A DNA stretch of 40,369 nucleotides from Streptomyces sp. FH025 (GTDB lineage Bacteria > Actinomycetota > Actinomycetes > Streptomycetales > Streptomycetaceae): positions 1 through 40,369 of the forward strand of contig NZ_JAFLNG010000001.1 in the NCBI RefSeq assembly GCF_017427025.1, given 5' to 3'. The notes under the pieces were generated by a model. The model searched no databases. It was not told the DNA's origin and worked only from the letters and a program-made list of their open reading frames with translations. Shown here piece after piece: positions 1-8,474 of the stretch. Within the stretch, counting starts at the first letter, position 1. The number at the start of each line of letters is the position of its first letter. Made by a program: the position numbers and the translations under genes.

Positions 1-8
1 CACGTGGA

Positions 9-383
9 TCAGCCGCCTATGAGGGCGGTGTACTCGTCGGCGCTGAGCAGCTCGTCGGTGGACTCGACCTTGACCTTGAACAGCCAGCCGCCCTCGAACG
101 GGGCGCTGTTGACCAGGGCGTTGTCGTCCAGGACGTCCTGGTTGACCTCGACGACCTCGCCGGTCACCGGGGAGTACAGGTCGCTGACCGACTTGGTGGA
201 CTCCAGCTCGCCGCAGGTCTCGCCAGCGGTCACGGTCTCGCCGACCTCGGGCAGCTGCACGTAGACGATGTCACCGAGCGCGTCGGCGGCGTGCTTGGTG
301 ATGCCGACCGTGGAGACACCGGCCTCGGCGGCGGTCAGCCACTCGTGCTCCTTGGTGTACTGCAGGTGCTGGGGGTTGCTCAT
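9..383 (-). CDS. gcvH: Glycine cleavage system H protein
   Basis: Lipoyl carrier of the glycine cleavage system; it shuttles the aminomethyl group between the P, T and L proteins in the cytosol. The 124-residue product has the normal family length. The lipoylation site is the lysine in [14 protein letters not shown] (about K64), and the flanking [11 protein letters not shown] hairpin is typical of the lipoyl/biotinyl fold. The ATG start at 383 has a GGAG-type ribosome binding site just upstream (CTGGAGAATGACGCC). It lies 111 bases downstream of gcvT on the same strand and is probably cotranscribed under the glycine riboswitch. The gene is complete, its stop lying only 8 bases from the window edge. 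Confidence 0.97.
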   Translation of the reverse strand: MSNPQHLQYTKEHEWLTAAEAGVSTVGITKHAADALGDIVYVQLPEVGETVTAGETCGELESTKSVSDLYSPVTGEVVEVNQDVLDDNALVNSAPFEGGWLFKVKVESTDELLSADEYTALIGG

Positions 384-494
384 GGCGTCATTCTCCAGGA
401 TGGGAAGCGGGCACGACGAAGCGGGCCGCCGCGCGGACGGCTTCGACGTGCGTGTATGGGGGAAAGTGGGGTTCTCGGAGGGACTCCGCGGGCC

Positions 495-1616
495 TCAGCG
501 GGCGCGCTTGTAGAAGGGCAGCGCCACGACCTGGACCGGCTCGTGCCTGCCGCGCACGTCCACCGCGACGGTGGTGCCGGGGGCGGCGTGGGCCGCGTCG
601 ACGTAGGCCATCGCGATCGGCTTGCCCAGGGTCGGGGACGGCGCGCCCGAGGTGATCCGGCCGATCGGGGTGCCCTCGGTGGAGACCACGGTGTACTCGG
701 CGCGCGGCACGCGCTTGCCCTCGGAGACCAGGCCGACCAGCACCTTCGGGGGGTTGGCCTCGGCCGCGGCGGCGGCCTGCTCCAGCGCCTTGCGGCCGAT
801 GAACGCGCCCTCGTTGGTGGTCTTGTCGAAGCGGACGACCCGGCCCAGGCCCGCGTCGAAGGGGGTGAGGTCGGTGGACAGCTCGTGCCCGTACAGCGGC
901 ATGCCCGCCTCCAGGCGCAGGGTGTCGCGGCAGGACAGGCCGCACGGGACCAGGCCGTGGCCCTCGCCGGCGGCGGTCAGCGCCTGCCAGACCGGCTCGG
1001 CGTCGACCGGGTGGCAGAAGATCTCGAAGCCGTCCTCGCCGGTGTAGCCGGTCCGGGCCAGCAGCACCTCGCGGCCGGCCACCTGGGCGGGGAGGATCGC
1101 GTAGTACTTGAGGCCGGGCAGGTCGGCGTCGGTGGTCTTCGCCAGGATGCCGGTGGCCTCCGGGCCCTGGACGGCGATCAGCGCGTAGGTGTCGCGGTCG
1201 TCGGTGACGACGGCGTCGTAGCCCTTGGCACGGGCGATCAGCTCGTCGAGGACCAGCTGGGCGTTGGAGGCGTTGGCGACGACCAGGAAGGCGTCCTCGC
1301 GCAGGCGGTAGACGATCAGGTCGTCCAGGATGCCGCCGTCCTCGGCGCAGATCATGGTGTAGCGGGCGCGCAGCACGCCGAGCGCGGAGACGAAGCCGAC
1401 CAGCGCGTGGTCCAGCATCTCGCCGGCCTGCGGGCCGGTGACGGTGATCTCGCCCATGTGCGAGAGGTCGAACAGGCCGGCCTTGGTGCGGACGGCGAGG
1501 TGCTCCTCGCGCTCGCTGCCGTAACGCAGCGGCATGTCCCAGCCGGCGAAGTCGGTCATGGTCGCGCCGAGGGCGCGGTGCAGCGCGTCGAGCGCGGTCA
1601 GGCGGAGGGACGACAT
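495..1616 (-). CDS. gcvT: Aminomethyltransferase, glycine cleavage T protein
   Basis: Takes the aminomethyl group from lipoyl-GcvH and transfers the methylene to tetrahydrofolate, releasing ammonia. The product is 373 residues, normal for the family. The folate-binding segment FAGWDMPLRYG is near residue 23, LFDLSHMGEI near residue 48, and the conserved acidic segment AEDGGILDDLIVY near residue 91; the catalytic Asp is expected there. The C-terminal barrel includes SGAPSPTLGKPIAMAYV. The frame is open further upstream, but that part is riboswitch RNA; I chose the ATG at 1616 because GAGGAG lies about 9 bases upstream and the protein then begins MSSLRLTALDALHRALGA, as homologues do. First gene of the gcvT-gcvH pair. 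Confidence 0.96.
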   Translation of the reverse strand: MSSLRLTALDALHRALGATMTDFAGWDMPLRYGSEREEHLAVRTKAGLFDLSHMGEITVTGPQAGEMLDHALVGFVSALGVLRARYTMICAEDGGILDDLIVYRLREDAFLVVANASNAQLVLDELIARAKGYDAVVTDDRDTYALIAVQGPEATGILAKTTDADLPGLKYYAILPAQVAGREVLLARTGYTGEDGFEIFCHPVDAEPVWQALTAAGEGHGLVPCGLSCRDTLRLEAGMPLYGHELSTDLTPFDAGLGRVVRFDKTTNEGAFIGRKALEQAAAAAEANPPKVLVGLVSEGKRVPRAEYTVVSTEGTPIGRITSGAPSPTLGKPIAMAYVDAAHAAPGTTVAVDVRGRHEPVQVVALPFYKRAR

Positions 1617-1704
1617 GGCCAGGAACTCCTCGGTCGGGGCACTCAGGGGAGCGCGCCGGGACCGGACCCGCTCGGGGACCGACCCTGCGCGCGGGCATGC
1701 GGCG

Positions 1705-1950
1705 GCGTGGGTCTCCCCATCTGTCGTCGGACCTGAGAGCTTCACCGACCACCTGCTCGCGGCTGTTTCCAGCTTCGAGACAGCATGGCGGCTTGCACCG
1801 TGGGTGGGCGCGCGACAGGGCCGTGCGCCGCTTTCCAGATGTGCCTAACCCGTGCGGTAGGGGGGCCTGAGAGATTCCGGGGAGGAGTTGCTCCTTCGGC
1901 GCCGGACATGCCTCCTGAGGGGCACTCCGGACTCTCCCGCGCGGGTTCGA
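1705..1950 (-). promoter_or_regulatory. Tandem glycine riboswitch upstream of gcvT
   Basis: Read on the minus strand, this leader has two copies of the glycine aptamer core. The first contains CGCGGGAGAGTCC, GCCGAAGGAGCAACTCC and AATCTCTCAGGCCCC. The second contains CTCGAAGCTGGAAACAGC and AAGCTCTCAGGTCCGACGAC, followed by a GATGGGGAG segment close to the gcvT translation start. The CTCTCAGG core and the CGAAGG/CGAAGC-NNNAA stem-loops are the conserved family elements. Glycine riboswitches before gcv genes are established in Streptomyces, where they activate glycine breakdown. Outer boundaries are approximate. Confidence 0.9.
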
Positions 1951-2064
1951 GCGGCCGGTATGGAGTTGTGGGGGCCCGCGGCGCATGCCGACGGACGCGC
2001 ACATCATGGCACGTCCGGCGCGGGGAGGGGAGGGGGGACCCGGTCACACGGCGCGGGAGCGAAC

Positions 2065-2179
2065 GCGCGTCCACCGCCGGACCGAACGCGCGTGCACCGC
2101 CGGACCGAACGCGAGCCCGGAGCCGGACCGAACGCGCGTGCACCGCCGGACCGAACCCGCGCCCACCGCCGGACCGAAC
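2065..2179. repeat. Five tandem 23-bp repeats between gcvT and sseB
   Basis: Five contiguous units of exactly 23 bp: 2065-2087, 2088-2110, 2111-2133, 2134-2156 and 2157-2179. Every unit ends with the invariant 12-mer GCCGGACCGAAC. Units 2 and 4 are identical, and unit 3 is the most diverged in its first 11 bases. A decayed partial copy (GCGCGGGAGCGAAC) sits at 2051-2064. The array ends 8 bases before a -10-like TAAACT box that would serve sseB. No unit encodes a plausible peptide. It could be a regulator-binding array or a slippage-prone lineage repeat; the sequence alone does not decide. Confidence 0.95.
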
Positions 2180-2187
2180 ACGGGCCC

Positions 2188-2213
2188 TAAACTGCTGCGC
2201 GTCGGCGCAGCAG
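2188..2213 (+). promoter_or_regulatory. Candidate sseB promoter -10 and 5' UTR hairpin
   Basis: TAAACT at 2188-2193 fits the TANNNT -10 pattern. It is overlapped by a perfect 9-bp stem with a 4-base loop (CTGCTGCGC at 2192-2200, GCGCAGCAG at 2205-2213). The hairpin ends right at the GAGGGCGG ribosome binding site (2213-2220), so it could hold back translation if transcribed. No convincing -35 is visible; the upstream 23-bp repeats occupy that position. The remainder of the 1617-2229 intergenic stretch holds the riboswitch and repeats described separately. Confidence 0.45.
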
Positions 2214-2229
2214 AGGGCGGCCGACCGGC

Positions 2230-3048
2230 ATGAGGGCGGATCGGCGACGCATGGGATACCCGGTGGAGCAGCAGCAGGGGTGGGACGGGCCACAGGCGGC
2301 GCCGTCGGGCGGCGGGTGGCCGGCCAACGAACTGGAGCAGGTACTGACGGCCGCACTGGGCGACCCGGGCGCGACGCCGCGGGTGATCGAGGTGCTGGCC
2401 CGCAGCCAGGTGTGGATCCCGCTGCCGGCCGGCGGCGACCCGAACGGGCAGTCGCTGGACCTGCCGACCATCGAGCTGGGCGGGGACCCGTACGTACCGG
2501 TGTTCTCCTCGCAGGAGGTGTTCCTCCAGCAGGCGCCGGGGATGGCCTTCGCGGTCGCCCCGGTCTGGGAGTTCGCCCGCGGGCTGCCGCTGGGCCTGGG
2601 CATAGCCGTCAACCCGGAGGCGGCGGTGGGCATCCCGGTGCCGCCGCAGGGCGTGGCGGAGCTGCGCCGCGGCCCGCGCGAGGACCGCTGGGAGCAGCAC
2701 CCGGAGGCGCCGACCGGCGGCCGGGTTGCGCTGCGCGAGCCGGTGCCGGGGGAGGACCCGGAGCACTTCCTGGCCGCCTGCCGGGCCGAACTGTCGGCAC
2801 TTCCCGGCGTGTTGACCGCGCGTCGGGCGCTGGCCAGCATCGAGGGCGAGCCGACCGTGATGTTCGTGGGCGTCCAACTGGACCCGGCGGCCCCGGCCGA
2901 CCCGGCCGCGGTGAATGACGCACTCGGCCGAGCGCTGGGAACCGCGCCGCTGCCCGGCGGCGTCCACCTCGTACTGCTCGACCTCGCCGACGACCCGGTG
3001 GTCGAGTGGCTGCTCACCCGGGTACTGCCTTTCTACACGCGGGTGTGA
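2230..3048 (+). CDS. sseB: SseB-family protein (enhanced serine sensitivity)
   Basis: A 272-residue protein of the SseB family, named for the E. coli locus linked to enhanced serine sensitivity; its biochemical activity is not established. The N-terminal SseB domain begins after a Gln/Gly-rich leader (about residue 33, ELEQVLTAALGDPGATPRVIE) and includes SQVWIPLP and YVPVFSSQEVFLQQAPG; a second domain starts near residue 174 (DPEHFLAACRAELSAL). The ATG at 2230 has GAGGGCGG about 9 bases upstream; an in-frame ATG at 2251 (MGYPVEQQQ) is a credible alternative. It lies divergent from gcvT and directly before a second SseB-like gene, so a link to serine/glycine stress is a reasonable inference from context. 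Confidence 0.82.
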   Translation: MRADRRRMGYPVEQQQGWDGPQAAPSGGGWPANELEQVLTAALGDPGATPRVIEVLARSQVWIPLPAGGDPNGQSLDLPTIELGGDPYVPVFSSQEVFLQQAPGMAFAVAPVWEFARGLPLGLGIAVNPEAAVGIPVPPQGVAELRRGPREDRWEQHPEAPTGGRVALREPVPGEDPEHFLAACRAELSALPGVLTARRALASIEGEPTVMFVGVQLDPAAPADPAAVNDALGRALGTAPLPGGVHLVLLDLADDPVVEWLLTRVLPFYTRV

Positions 3049-3099
3049 GCGGGGTCCGGTCGAAGGCACGTCGCCGTGGCGGCGGCCGGTGCCGCGCCA

Positions 3100-3105
3100 T
3101 AGGGT
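3100..3105 (+). promoter_or_regulatory. Candidate -10 box TAGGGT before second SseB-like gene
   Basis: TAGGGT lies 58 bases before the ATG at 3164 and matches the Streptomyces -10 pattern TAGNNT. No clear -35 hexamer is seen 16-19 bases upstream. It suggests that the second SseB-like gene can be transcribed separately from the first. Confidence 0.35.
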
Positions 3106-3163
3106 GCGTGCAGACGGCCGACGGGCCGGCGGTTCGAGGAAAGAGGCGCGGCGAGGTGGGCGC

Positions 3164-4090
3164 ATGAGTGCGGGAACGGGAGCGGGCGGTGTGCCGGGGC
3201 CCTGGGGCCAGGCACCGGCCGGGCGCCCGGGAGCGGATCCGGGCGCGTTGGAGCACGCCCTGCGCGAGGTCGCGCCGGAGCGCTACGACGCGTACGAGCG
3301 GCTGCTGCACGCGCTCGCCGAGGGCCAGGTCTGGATGCTGCTCTGGCACGGCACGCCGGGCAGCCCGGACGCCCAGTACGGGAACATGGAGATCAGCGGC
3401 CACGGCTACGCGCCGGCCGTCACCTCCGCCGAGCAGTTGACGGCCTCCGGCTGGGCCCGGGCCCACGAGGTCATCTCCGGCCGGGAGATCGCCGCTTCGC
3501 TGTACCGCACCCGCTGGGGCCTGTGGCTCAACCCGCACGCGCCCGGTGGCGGGGTCGGGGTGCCCTGGGCGGACCTTCGGCGGATCGCCGCGGGCCTGGA
3601 GCGGCTGCCGGCCGGTCCGTTGAAGTTGAGCGAGCCGCAGGTGAACGCCCAGCAGTTCTTCGCGCTGCTGGAGCGGCAGGCCGGTGAGGTGCGGGCGGTG
3701 CGGGCGCTGCGCCGGGCCTGGGTGCGGCCCGCGGTGGGGGAGCCGTACCTGGCGATCGGCCTTGACCTGTACGACAGTTCGCCGCCGTCGGTCGAGTCGG
3801 TGCGGGCGCTGATGCAGCGGGCGATCGCGGTGGCCCCGGAGGGGCTCGCGGTGTCCACGGTGGCGATGGCGGACGAGTACGACCCGGTGGCGCTGTGGAT
3901 GCGCGCCAACGCGCGGCCGTTCTTCGACCGGGAGGCGGGCCGCCCGCCGGTCTACCCGCAGCCGACGCCGTACCCGGGGCAGCCGATGCAGGGGCAGCCG
4001 ACGCCGGGGTGGTCGTACGGCACCCAGCCGCCCGCGCAGGGCTGGGGGCAGCAGCCGCAACGACCGTGGCCCGGATACCCCGGCCGCTGA
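3164..4090 (+). CDS. Second SseB-like protein with Pro/Gln-rich tail
   Basis: A 308-residue protein related in layout to the upstream SseB. It has a Gly/Pro-rich N-terminus, a helical segment DPGALEHALREVAPERYDAY, then AEGQVWMLLWHG and YAPAVTSAEQLTASGW, which mirror QVWIPLP and YVPVFSSQEVFL in the first protein. A second domain covers roughly residues 150-250. The last 50 or so residues form a low-complexity Pro/Gln/Tyr tail (PVYPQPTPYPGQPMQG and onward), likely disordered. The ATG at 3164 follows a GAGGTG ribosome binding site; the frame is open upstream without coding character. The pair may result from an old duplication. The molecular function is unknown, and the gene ends at a strong hairpin. 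Confidence 0.78.
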   Translation: MSAGTGAGGVPGPWGQAPAGRPGADPGALEHALREVAPERYDAYERLLHALAEGQVWMLLWHGTPGSPDAQYGNMEISGHGYAPAVTSAEQLTASGWARAHEVISGREIAASLYRTRWGLWLNPHAPGGGVGVPWADLRRIAAGLERLPAGPLKLSEPQVNAQQFFALLERQAGEVRAVRALRRAWVRPAVGEPYLAIGLDLYDSSPPSVESVRALMQRAIAVAPEGLAVSTVAMADEYDPVALWMRANARPFFDREAGRPPVYPQPTPYPGQPMQGQPTPGWSYGTQPPAQGWGQQPQRPWPGYPGR

Positions 4091-4125
4091 TTGCCAAAAC
4101 GCCTATTCGCCAAAACTGCCGCCAT

Positions 4126-4158
4126 GAAGCCGACTTGATGAACAGTCAAGTCGGCTTC
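4126..4158 (+). terminator. Hairpin terminator after SseB-like pair
   Basis: Perfect 13-bp stem GAAGCCGACTTGA / TCAAGTCGGCTTC with a 7-base loop, 36 bases past the stop codon. There is no U-tract, as is common for actinobacterial terminators. Confidence 0.8.
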
Positions 4159-4199
4159 GGTGCTTTCCGGACGAATTTCCACCTTGATCCCGGCACATC

Positions 4200-4238
4200 T
4201 TGACATGGCTGTTACAGCCATGTGAAGAGGGATATACC
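4200..4238 (+). promoter_or_regulatory. Palindromic operator candidate over a promoter of the peptide transporter operon
   Basis: Perfect inverted repeat with 9-bp arms ACATGGCTG (4203-4211) and CAGCCATGT (4215-4223) around TTA. It overlaps a TTGACA at 4200-4205. GTTACA (4211-4216) and TATACC (4233-4238) are spaced 16 bases apart and may be the -35 and -10. Either way the palindrome would cover the -35 region, which suits a repressor site. It is the only such element upstream of the importer genes. Confidence 0.5.
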
Positions 4239-4547
4239 GAAGATCGAGGAGGTGCATGCACACAGATCACAGTTGGGCATCTGTCGGTTGTCAGGGCTGG
4301 CGCAAGCCTGTTCGGATGGCAGAGAGTTCTGCGCAACGCACCGCGCGTACTGGAAACCCCACGAAGGTGAACGCGCACGCCGACCGCTCGACCACGCGAC
4401 GCCCAATCCCGCGTGGGGCAGTACCCCGTGCACGACGTACTGCCGCGAACACCCGCTCCTAGCACCTCCGCACGTCCGCAGCCGTACCGCCGAACCGGCG
4501 CCCGGCACCCGTGGGCCGGCCACCGTCGGCGAGGGGACCAACTGACA
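4239..4547 (+). other. Long leader before peptide transporter operon
   Basis: About 300 bases without a convincing gene. GAGGAGGT at 4246-4253 precedes an ATG at 4256 and a 68-codon frame ending at 4462; an overlapping 107-codon frame runs from 4222. Neither shows the expected G/C third-position bias in its first part, so I do not call a gene. There is a 7-bp inverted repeat CCACGCG/CGCGTGG at 4392-4416. It may be a long 5' UTR. Confidence 0.4.
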
Positions 4548-5537
4548 ATGACCGCACCCATCGCAACCGCCGGGAACGAACCGGAGGCACCCGCCCCCGC
4601 GACCCCGGCCAAGACGATCGAGGGACGCTCCCTCGGTCGGATCGCCTGGACCCGCTTCAAGCGGGACAAGGCCGCCGTCGCCGGCGGCATCGTGGTGATC
4701 CTGCTGATCCTGCTCGCCGTCCTCTCGGCGCCGATCGAGGCCCTGTTCGGACTCGACCCGGACCAGCCGAACCCGGACCTGCTGGACGCCGACCTCGGCG
4801 GCCTGCCGCTCGGGGACTGGGGCGGGATGAGCGGTGACCACCCGCTCGGGATCGACCCCCTGCAGGGCCGTGACCTGCTCGCCCGCGTGATCGACGGCTC
4901 CTGGGTCTCCCTGCTGGTCGCCTTCGGCGCGACCCTCCTGTCCAACACCATCGGCACCGTGCTCGGCGTGATGGCCGGCTACTACGGCGGCTGGGTGGAC
5001 ACCCTGATCAGCCGGCTGATGGACGTCTTCCTGGCGTTCCCGCTGCTGCTCTTCGCCATCGCGATCTCCGCCTCGCTCCAGGGCGGCGCGTTCGGCCTGC
5101 ACGGCCTCCCGCTGCACATCATGGTGCTGATCTTCGTGATCGGCTTCTTCAACTGGCCCTACATGGGCCGGATCGTGCGCGGGCAGACGCTGTCGCTGCG
5201 CGAGCGGGAGTTCGTCCACGCGGCCCGCAGCCTCGGCGCCCGCGGCCCGTTCATCCTGTTCAAGGAACTGCTGCCCAACCTGGTCGGCCCGATCCTGGTC
5301 TACTCGACCCTGCTGATCCCGACCAACATCCTCTTCGAGGCCGGGCTGAGCTTCCTCGGCGTCGGCATCCAGCCCCCGCAGTCCTCCTGGGGCGGCATGC
5401 TCGCCGACGCGAAGAACTACTACCAGGTCGACCCCCAGTACATGGTGGTCCCCGGTCTGGCGATCTTCATCACCGTGCTCGCGTTCAACCTGCTCGGCGA
5501 CGGGCTGCGTGACGCCCTGGATCCCAAGAGCAACTGA
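4548..5537 (+). CDS. Di/oligopeptide ABC transporter permease (DppC/OppC type)
   Basis: A 329-residue inner-membrane permease of a peptide importer. An N-terminal cytosolic segment (about 35 residues) leads to a first membrane helix VAGGIVVILLILLAVLSA. An extracytoplasmic domain with DHPLGIDPLQGRDLLARVIDG follows, then further helices carrying the binding-protein-dependent permease fold. The ATPase-contact EAA motif is EFVHAARSLGARGPFILFKELLPNLVGP. The ATG at 4548 gives a start (MTAPIATAGNEPEAP) with GAGGGG about 11 bases upstream; the longer open frame lacks coding bias. It is first in the order permease-lipoprotein-permease-ATPase-ATPase, whereas the binding protein leads many such operons. 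Confidence 0.93.
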   Translation: MTAPIATAGNEPEAPAPATPAKTIEGRSLGRIAWTRFKRDKAAVAGGIVVILLILLAVLSAPIEALFGLDPDQPNPDLLDADLGGLPLGDWGGMSGDHPLGIDPLQGRDLLARVIDGSWVSLLVAFGATLLSNTIGTVLGVMAGYYGGWVDTLISRLMDVFLAFPLLLFAIAISASLQGGAFGLHGLPLHIMVLIFVIGFFNWPYMGRIVRGQTLSLREREFVHAARSLGARGPFILFKELLPNLVGPILVYSTLLIPTNILFEAGLSFLGVGIQPPQSSWGGMLADAKNYYQVDPQYMVVPGLAIFITVLAFNLLGDGLRDALDPKSN

Positions 5538-5589
5538 CACGGCGTCGGCACACTCCCTCCTCCACATCCTCAAGGGGTTGATCTCACCC

Positions 5590-7365
5590 ATGCGCAGGTC
5601 CCGTACCGTCGCACTGACCGCCGCGGCCGCCGCCGCGGTCCTGGTCGTCACCGGCTGCTCGTCCAGCTCCAAGGGCGGCGACAGCAAGTCCTCCTCCTCG
5701 GCCGGCTCCAGTGACGCGGGCGGTGCCGACGCGGCAACCAAGCAGGTCGTCAACGCCTCGGACAAGAAGGGCGGGACGGTCACCTTCGAGATGAAGGGCA
5801 CCCCGGACTCGCTCGACCCGGGCAACACGTACTACGCGTACATCTACAACTTCTCGCGCCTGTACGGCCGTCCGCTGACCACCTTCAACCCGGCCGCCGG
5901 CGCGGACGGCAACAAGCTGGTCCCGGACCTCGCCGAGTCGCTGGGCCAGCCCAGCGCGGACGGCCTGACCTGGACGTACAAGCTGCGCGCGGGCCTGAAG
6001 TACGACGACGGCACCCCGATCTCCTCCAAGGACGTCAAGTACGCCGTGGAGCGCTCGAACTTCGCGCCCGAGGTGAACTCCAACGGCCCGACGTACTTCC
6101 ACGACCTGCTGGTCGACAACGACACGCCGTACGCCGGTCCGTACAAGGACAAGGAGGGCGGCCTGAAGTCGATCGAGACGCCGGACGACACCACGATCGT
6201 CTTCCACCTGAAGCACCCCTTCGCCGACTTCGACTACCTGGTCAGCGCCCCGCAGACCGCGCCGGTCCCGCAGGCCAAGGACACCGGTGCCGACTACGTG
6301 AAGCACATCGTGTCCTCGGGCTCCTTCAAGTTCGAGTCCTACGAGGACGGCAAGCAGGCCGTCCTGGTCCCGAACACCAACTGGGACAAGAGCACCGACC
6401 CGATCCGGAAGCAGCTGCCGGACAAGATCGTGCTCAAGATGAACATCGACCAGGCCACCATCGACAAGGACCTGCTGGCCGGCAACGCCCAGGTCGACCT
6501 GGTGGGCGGCGGCGTCGACCCGCAGACCCAGGCGCAGATCCTGCGCGACCCGAAGCTCAAGGCCAAGACCGACAACGCCTACGGCGGCCGCCTGGTCTAC
6601 ATGGCGATGAACACCAAGGTCGCGCCGTTCGACAACATCGAGTGCCGCAAGGCCGTCCAGTACGCGCTCGACAAGGTCTCGATCCAGACCGCGCTCGGCG
6701 GCCCGATCCGCGGCCAGGTCGCCAGCACCGTCCTGCCGCCGGACATCCCGGGCCACGAGGACTTCAACCTGTACGAGACCAAGGACAACAAGGGTGACCA
6801 GGCCAAGGCCAAGGACTCCCTGAAGGCCTGCGGCAAGGAAGGCGGCTTCAGCACCGTCCTCTCCGCCCGCACCGAGCGCGCGACCGAGGTCGCCGCGGCC
6901 ACCGCGATCCAGGCGCAGCTGAAGAACATCGGCATCAACGTCGAGATCCAGCAGTTCCCGCAGGGCAAGTACCTGACCGACTCGGCCGGTGCGCCGCAGT
7001 TCACCCAGGACCACAACATCGGTCTGATGATGATGCAGTGGGGCGCCGACTGGCCGACCGGCTACGGCTTCCTCCAGCAGATCGTGGACGGCCGTGCGAT
7101 CAAGGCCTCCGGCAACAGCAACCTGGCCCAGCTGAACGACCCCGCGGTCAACAAGCTGATCGACGACGCCGCGGTCAACCCGGACCGGGCGGCCCGCGAG
7201 AAGATCTACGCCCAGATCGACAAGAAGGTCATGGAGTCCGCGGTCTACGTCCCGCTGACCGACTTCAAGGTCTTCCTGTACCGCCCGGACAGCGCGACCA
7301 ACATGGGCTCCACCCCGGCCTTCTCGGGTGAGTACGACTACCTGAACATCGGCACGACCAAGTAA
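5590..7365 (+). CDS. Peptide ABC transporter substrate-binding lipoprotein
   Basis: A 591-residue family 5 solute-binding lipoprotein that would capture di- or oligopeptides outside the membrane. The signal peptide MRRSRTVALTAAAAAAVLVVTGC has a lipobox VTGC with the lipidated cysteine at about residue 23. A Ser/Gly/Asp-rich tether follows, then the family 5 pattern MKGTPDSLDPGNTYY and NFSRLYGRPLTTF. Later conserved pieces are GLTWTYKLRAGLKYDDGTPI and ADWPTGYGFLQQIVDGRAI. The ATG at 5590 follows AAGGGG; upstream in-frame codons lie before the signal peptide and are rejected. Substrate specificity cannot be read from sequence. A large hairpin follows the stop. Confidence 0.94.
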   Translation: MRRSRTVALTAAAAAAVLVVTGCSSSSKGGDSKSSSSAGSSDAGGADAATKQVVNASDKKGGTVTFEMKGTPDSLDPGNTYYAYIYNFSRLYGRPLTTFNPAAGADGNKLVPDLAESLGQPSADGLTWTYKLRAGLKYDDGTPISSKDVKYAVERSNFAPEVNSNGPTYFHDLLVDNDTPYAGPYKDKEGGLKSIETPDDTTIVFHLKHPFADFDYLVSAPQTAPVPQAKDTGADYVKHIVSSGSFKFESYEDGKQAVLVPNTNWDKSTDPIRKQLPDKIVLKMNIDQATIDKDLLAGNAQVDLVGGGVDPQTQAQILRDPKLKAKTDNAYGGRLVYMAMNTKVAPFDNIECRKAVQYALDKVSIQTALGGPIRGQVASTVLPPDIPGHEDFNLYETKDNKGDQAKAKDSLKACGKEGGFSTVLSARTERATEVAAATAIQAQLKNIGINVEIQQFPQGKYLTDSAGAPQFTQDHNIGLMMMQWGADWPTGYGFLQQIVDGRAIKASGNSNLAQLNDPAVNKLIDDAAVNPDRAAREKIYAQIDKKVMESAVYVPLTDFKVFLYRPDSATNMGSTPAFSGEYDYLNIGTTK

Positions 7366-7408
7366 GAGCCTGGCTCCACATCCCTGAAGGCAGGTGAAGG
7401 CAGCGGCG

Positions 7409-7444
7409 CCCGCCGCCGTCCGGCAGATCCCGGACGGCGGCGGG
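7409..7444 (+). terminator. Intercistronic 15-bp hairpin between lipoprotein and permease genes
   Basis: Perfect stem CCCGCCGCCGTCCGG / CCGGACGGCGGCGGG with a 6-base loop, placed between the binding-protein stop (7365) and the GTG start of the next permease (7464). Such hairpins often act as partial terminators or 3' stabilisers, leaving more binding-protein message than permease message. The role here is inferred. Confidence 0.75.
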
Positions 7445-7463
7445 CCGCCGGAGCCGCCCAACT

Positions 7464-8470
<1,007 letters not shown>

Positions 8471-8474
<4 letters not shown>

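Noticed and set aside
2065-2179. 23-bp repeats considered as a CRISPR array
   Set aside because: The units are contiguous with no unique spacers and there are no cas genes.
4222-4545. 107-codon plus-strand frame before the peptide permease
   Set aside because: Poor G/C third-position bias and no recognisable domain; better treated as leader RNA.
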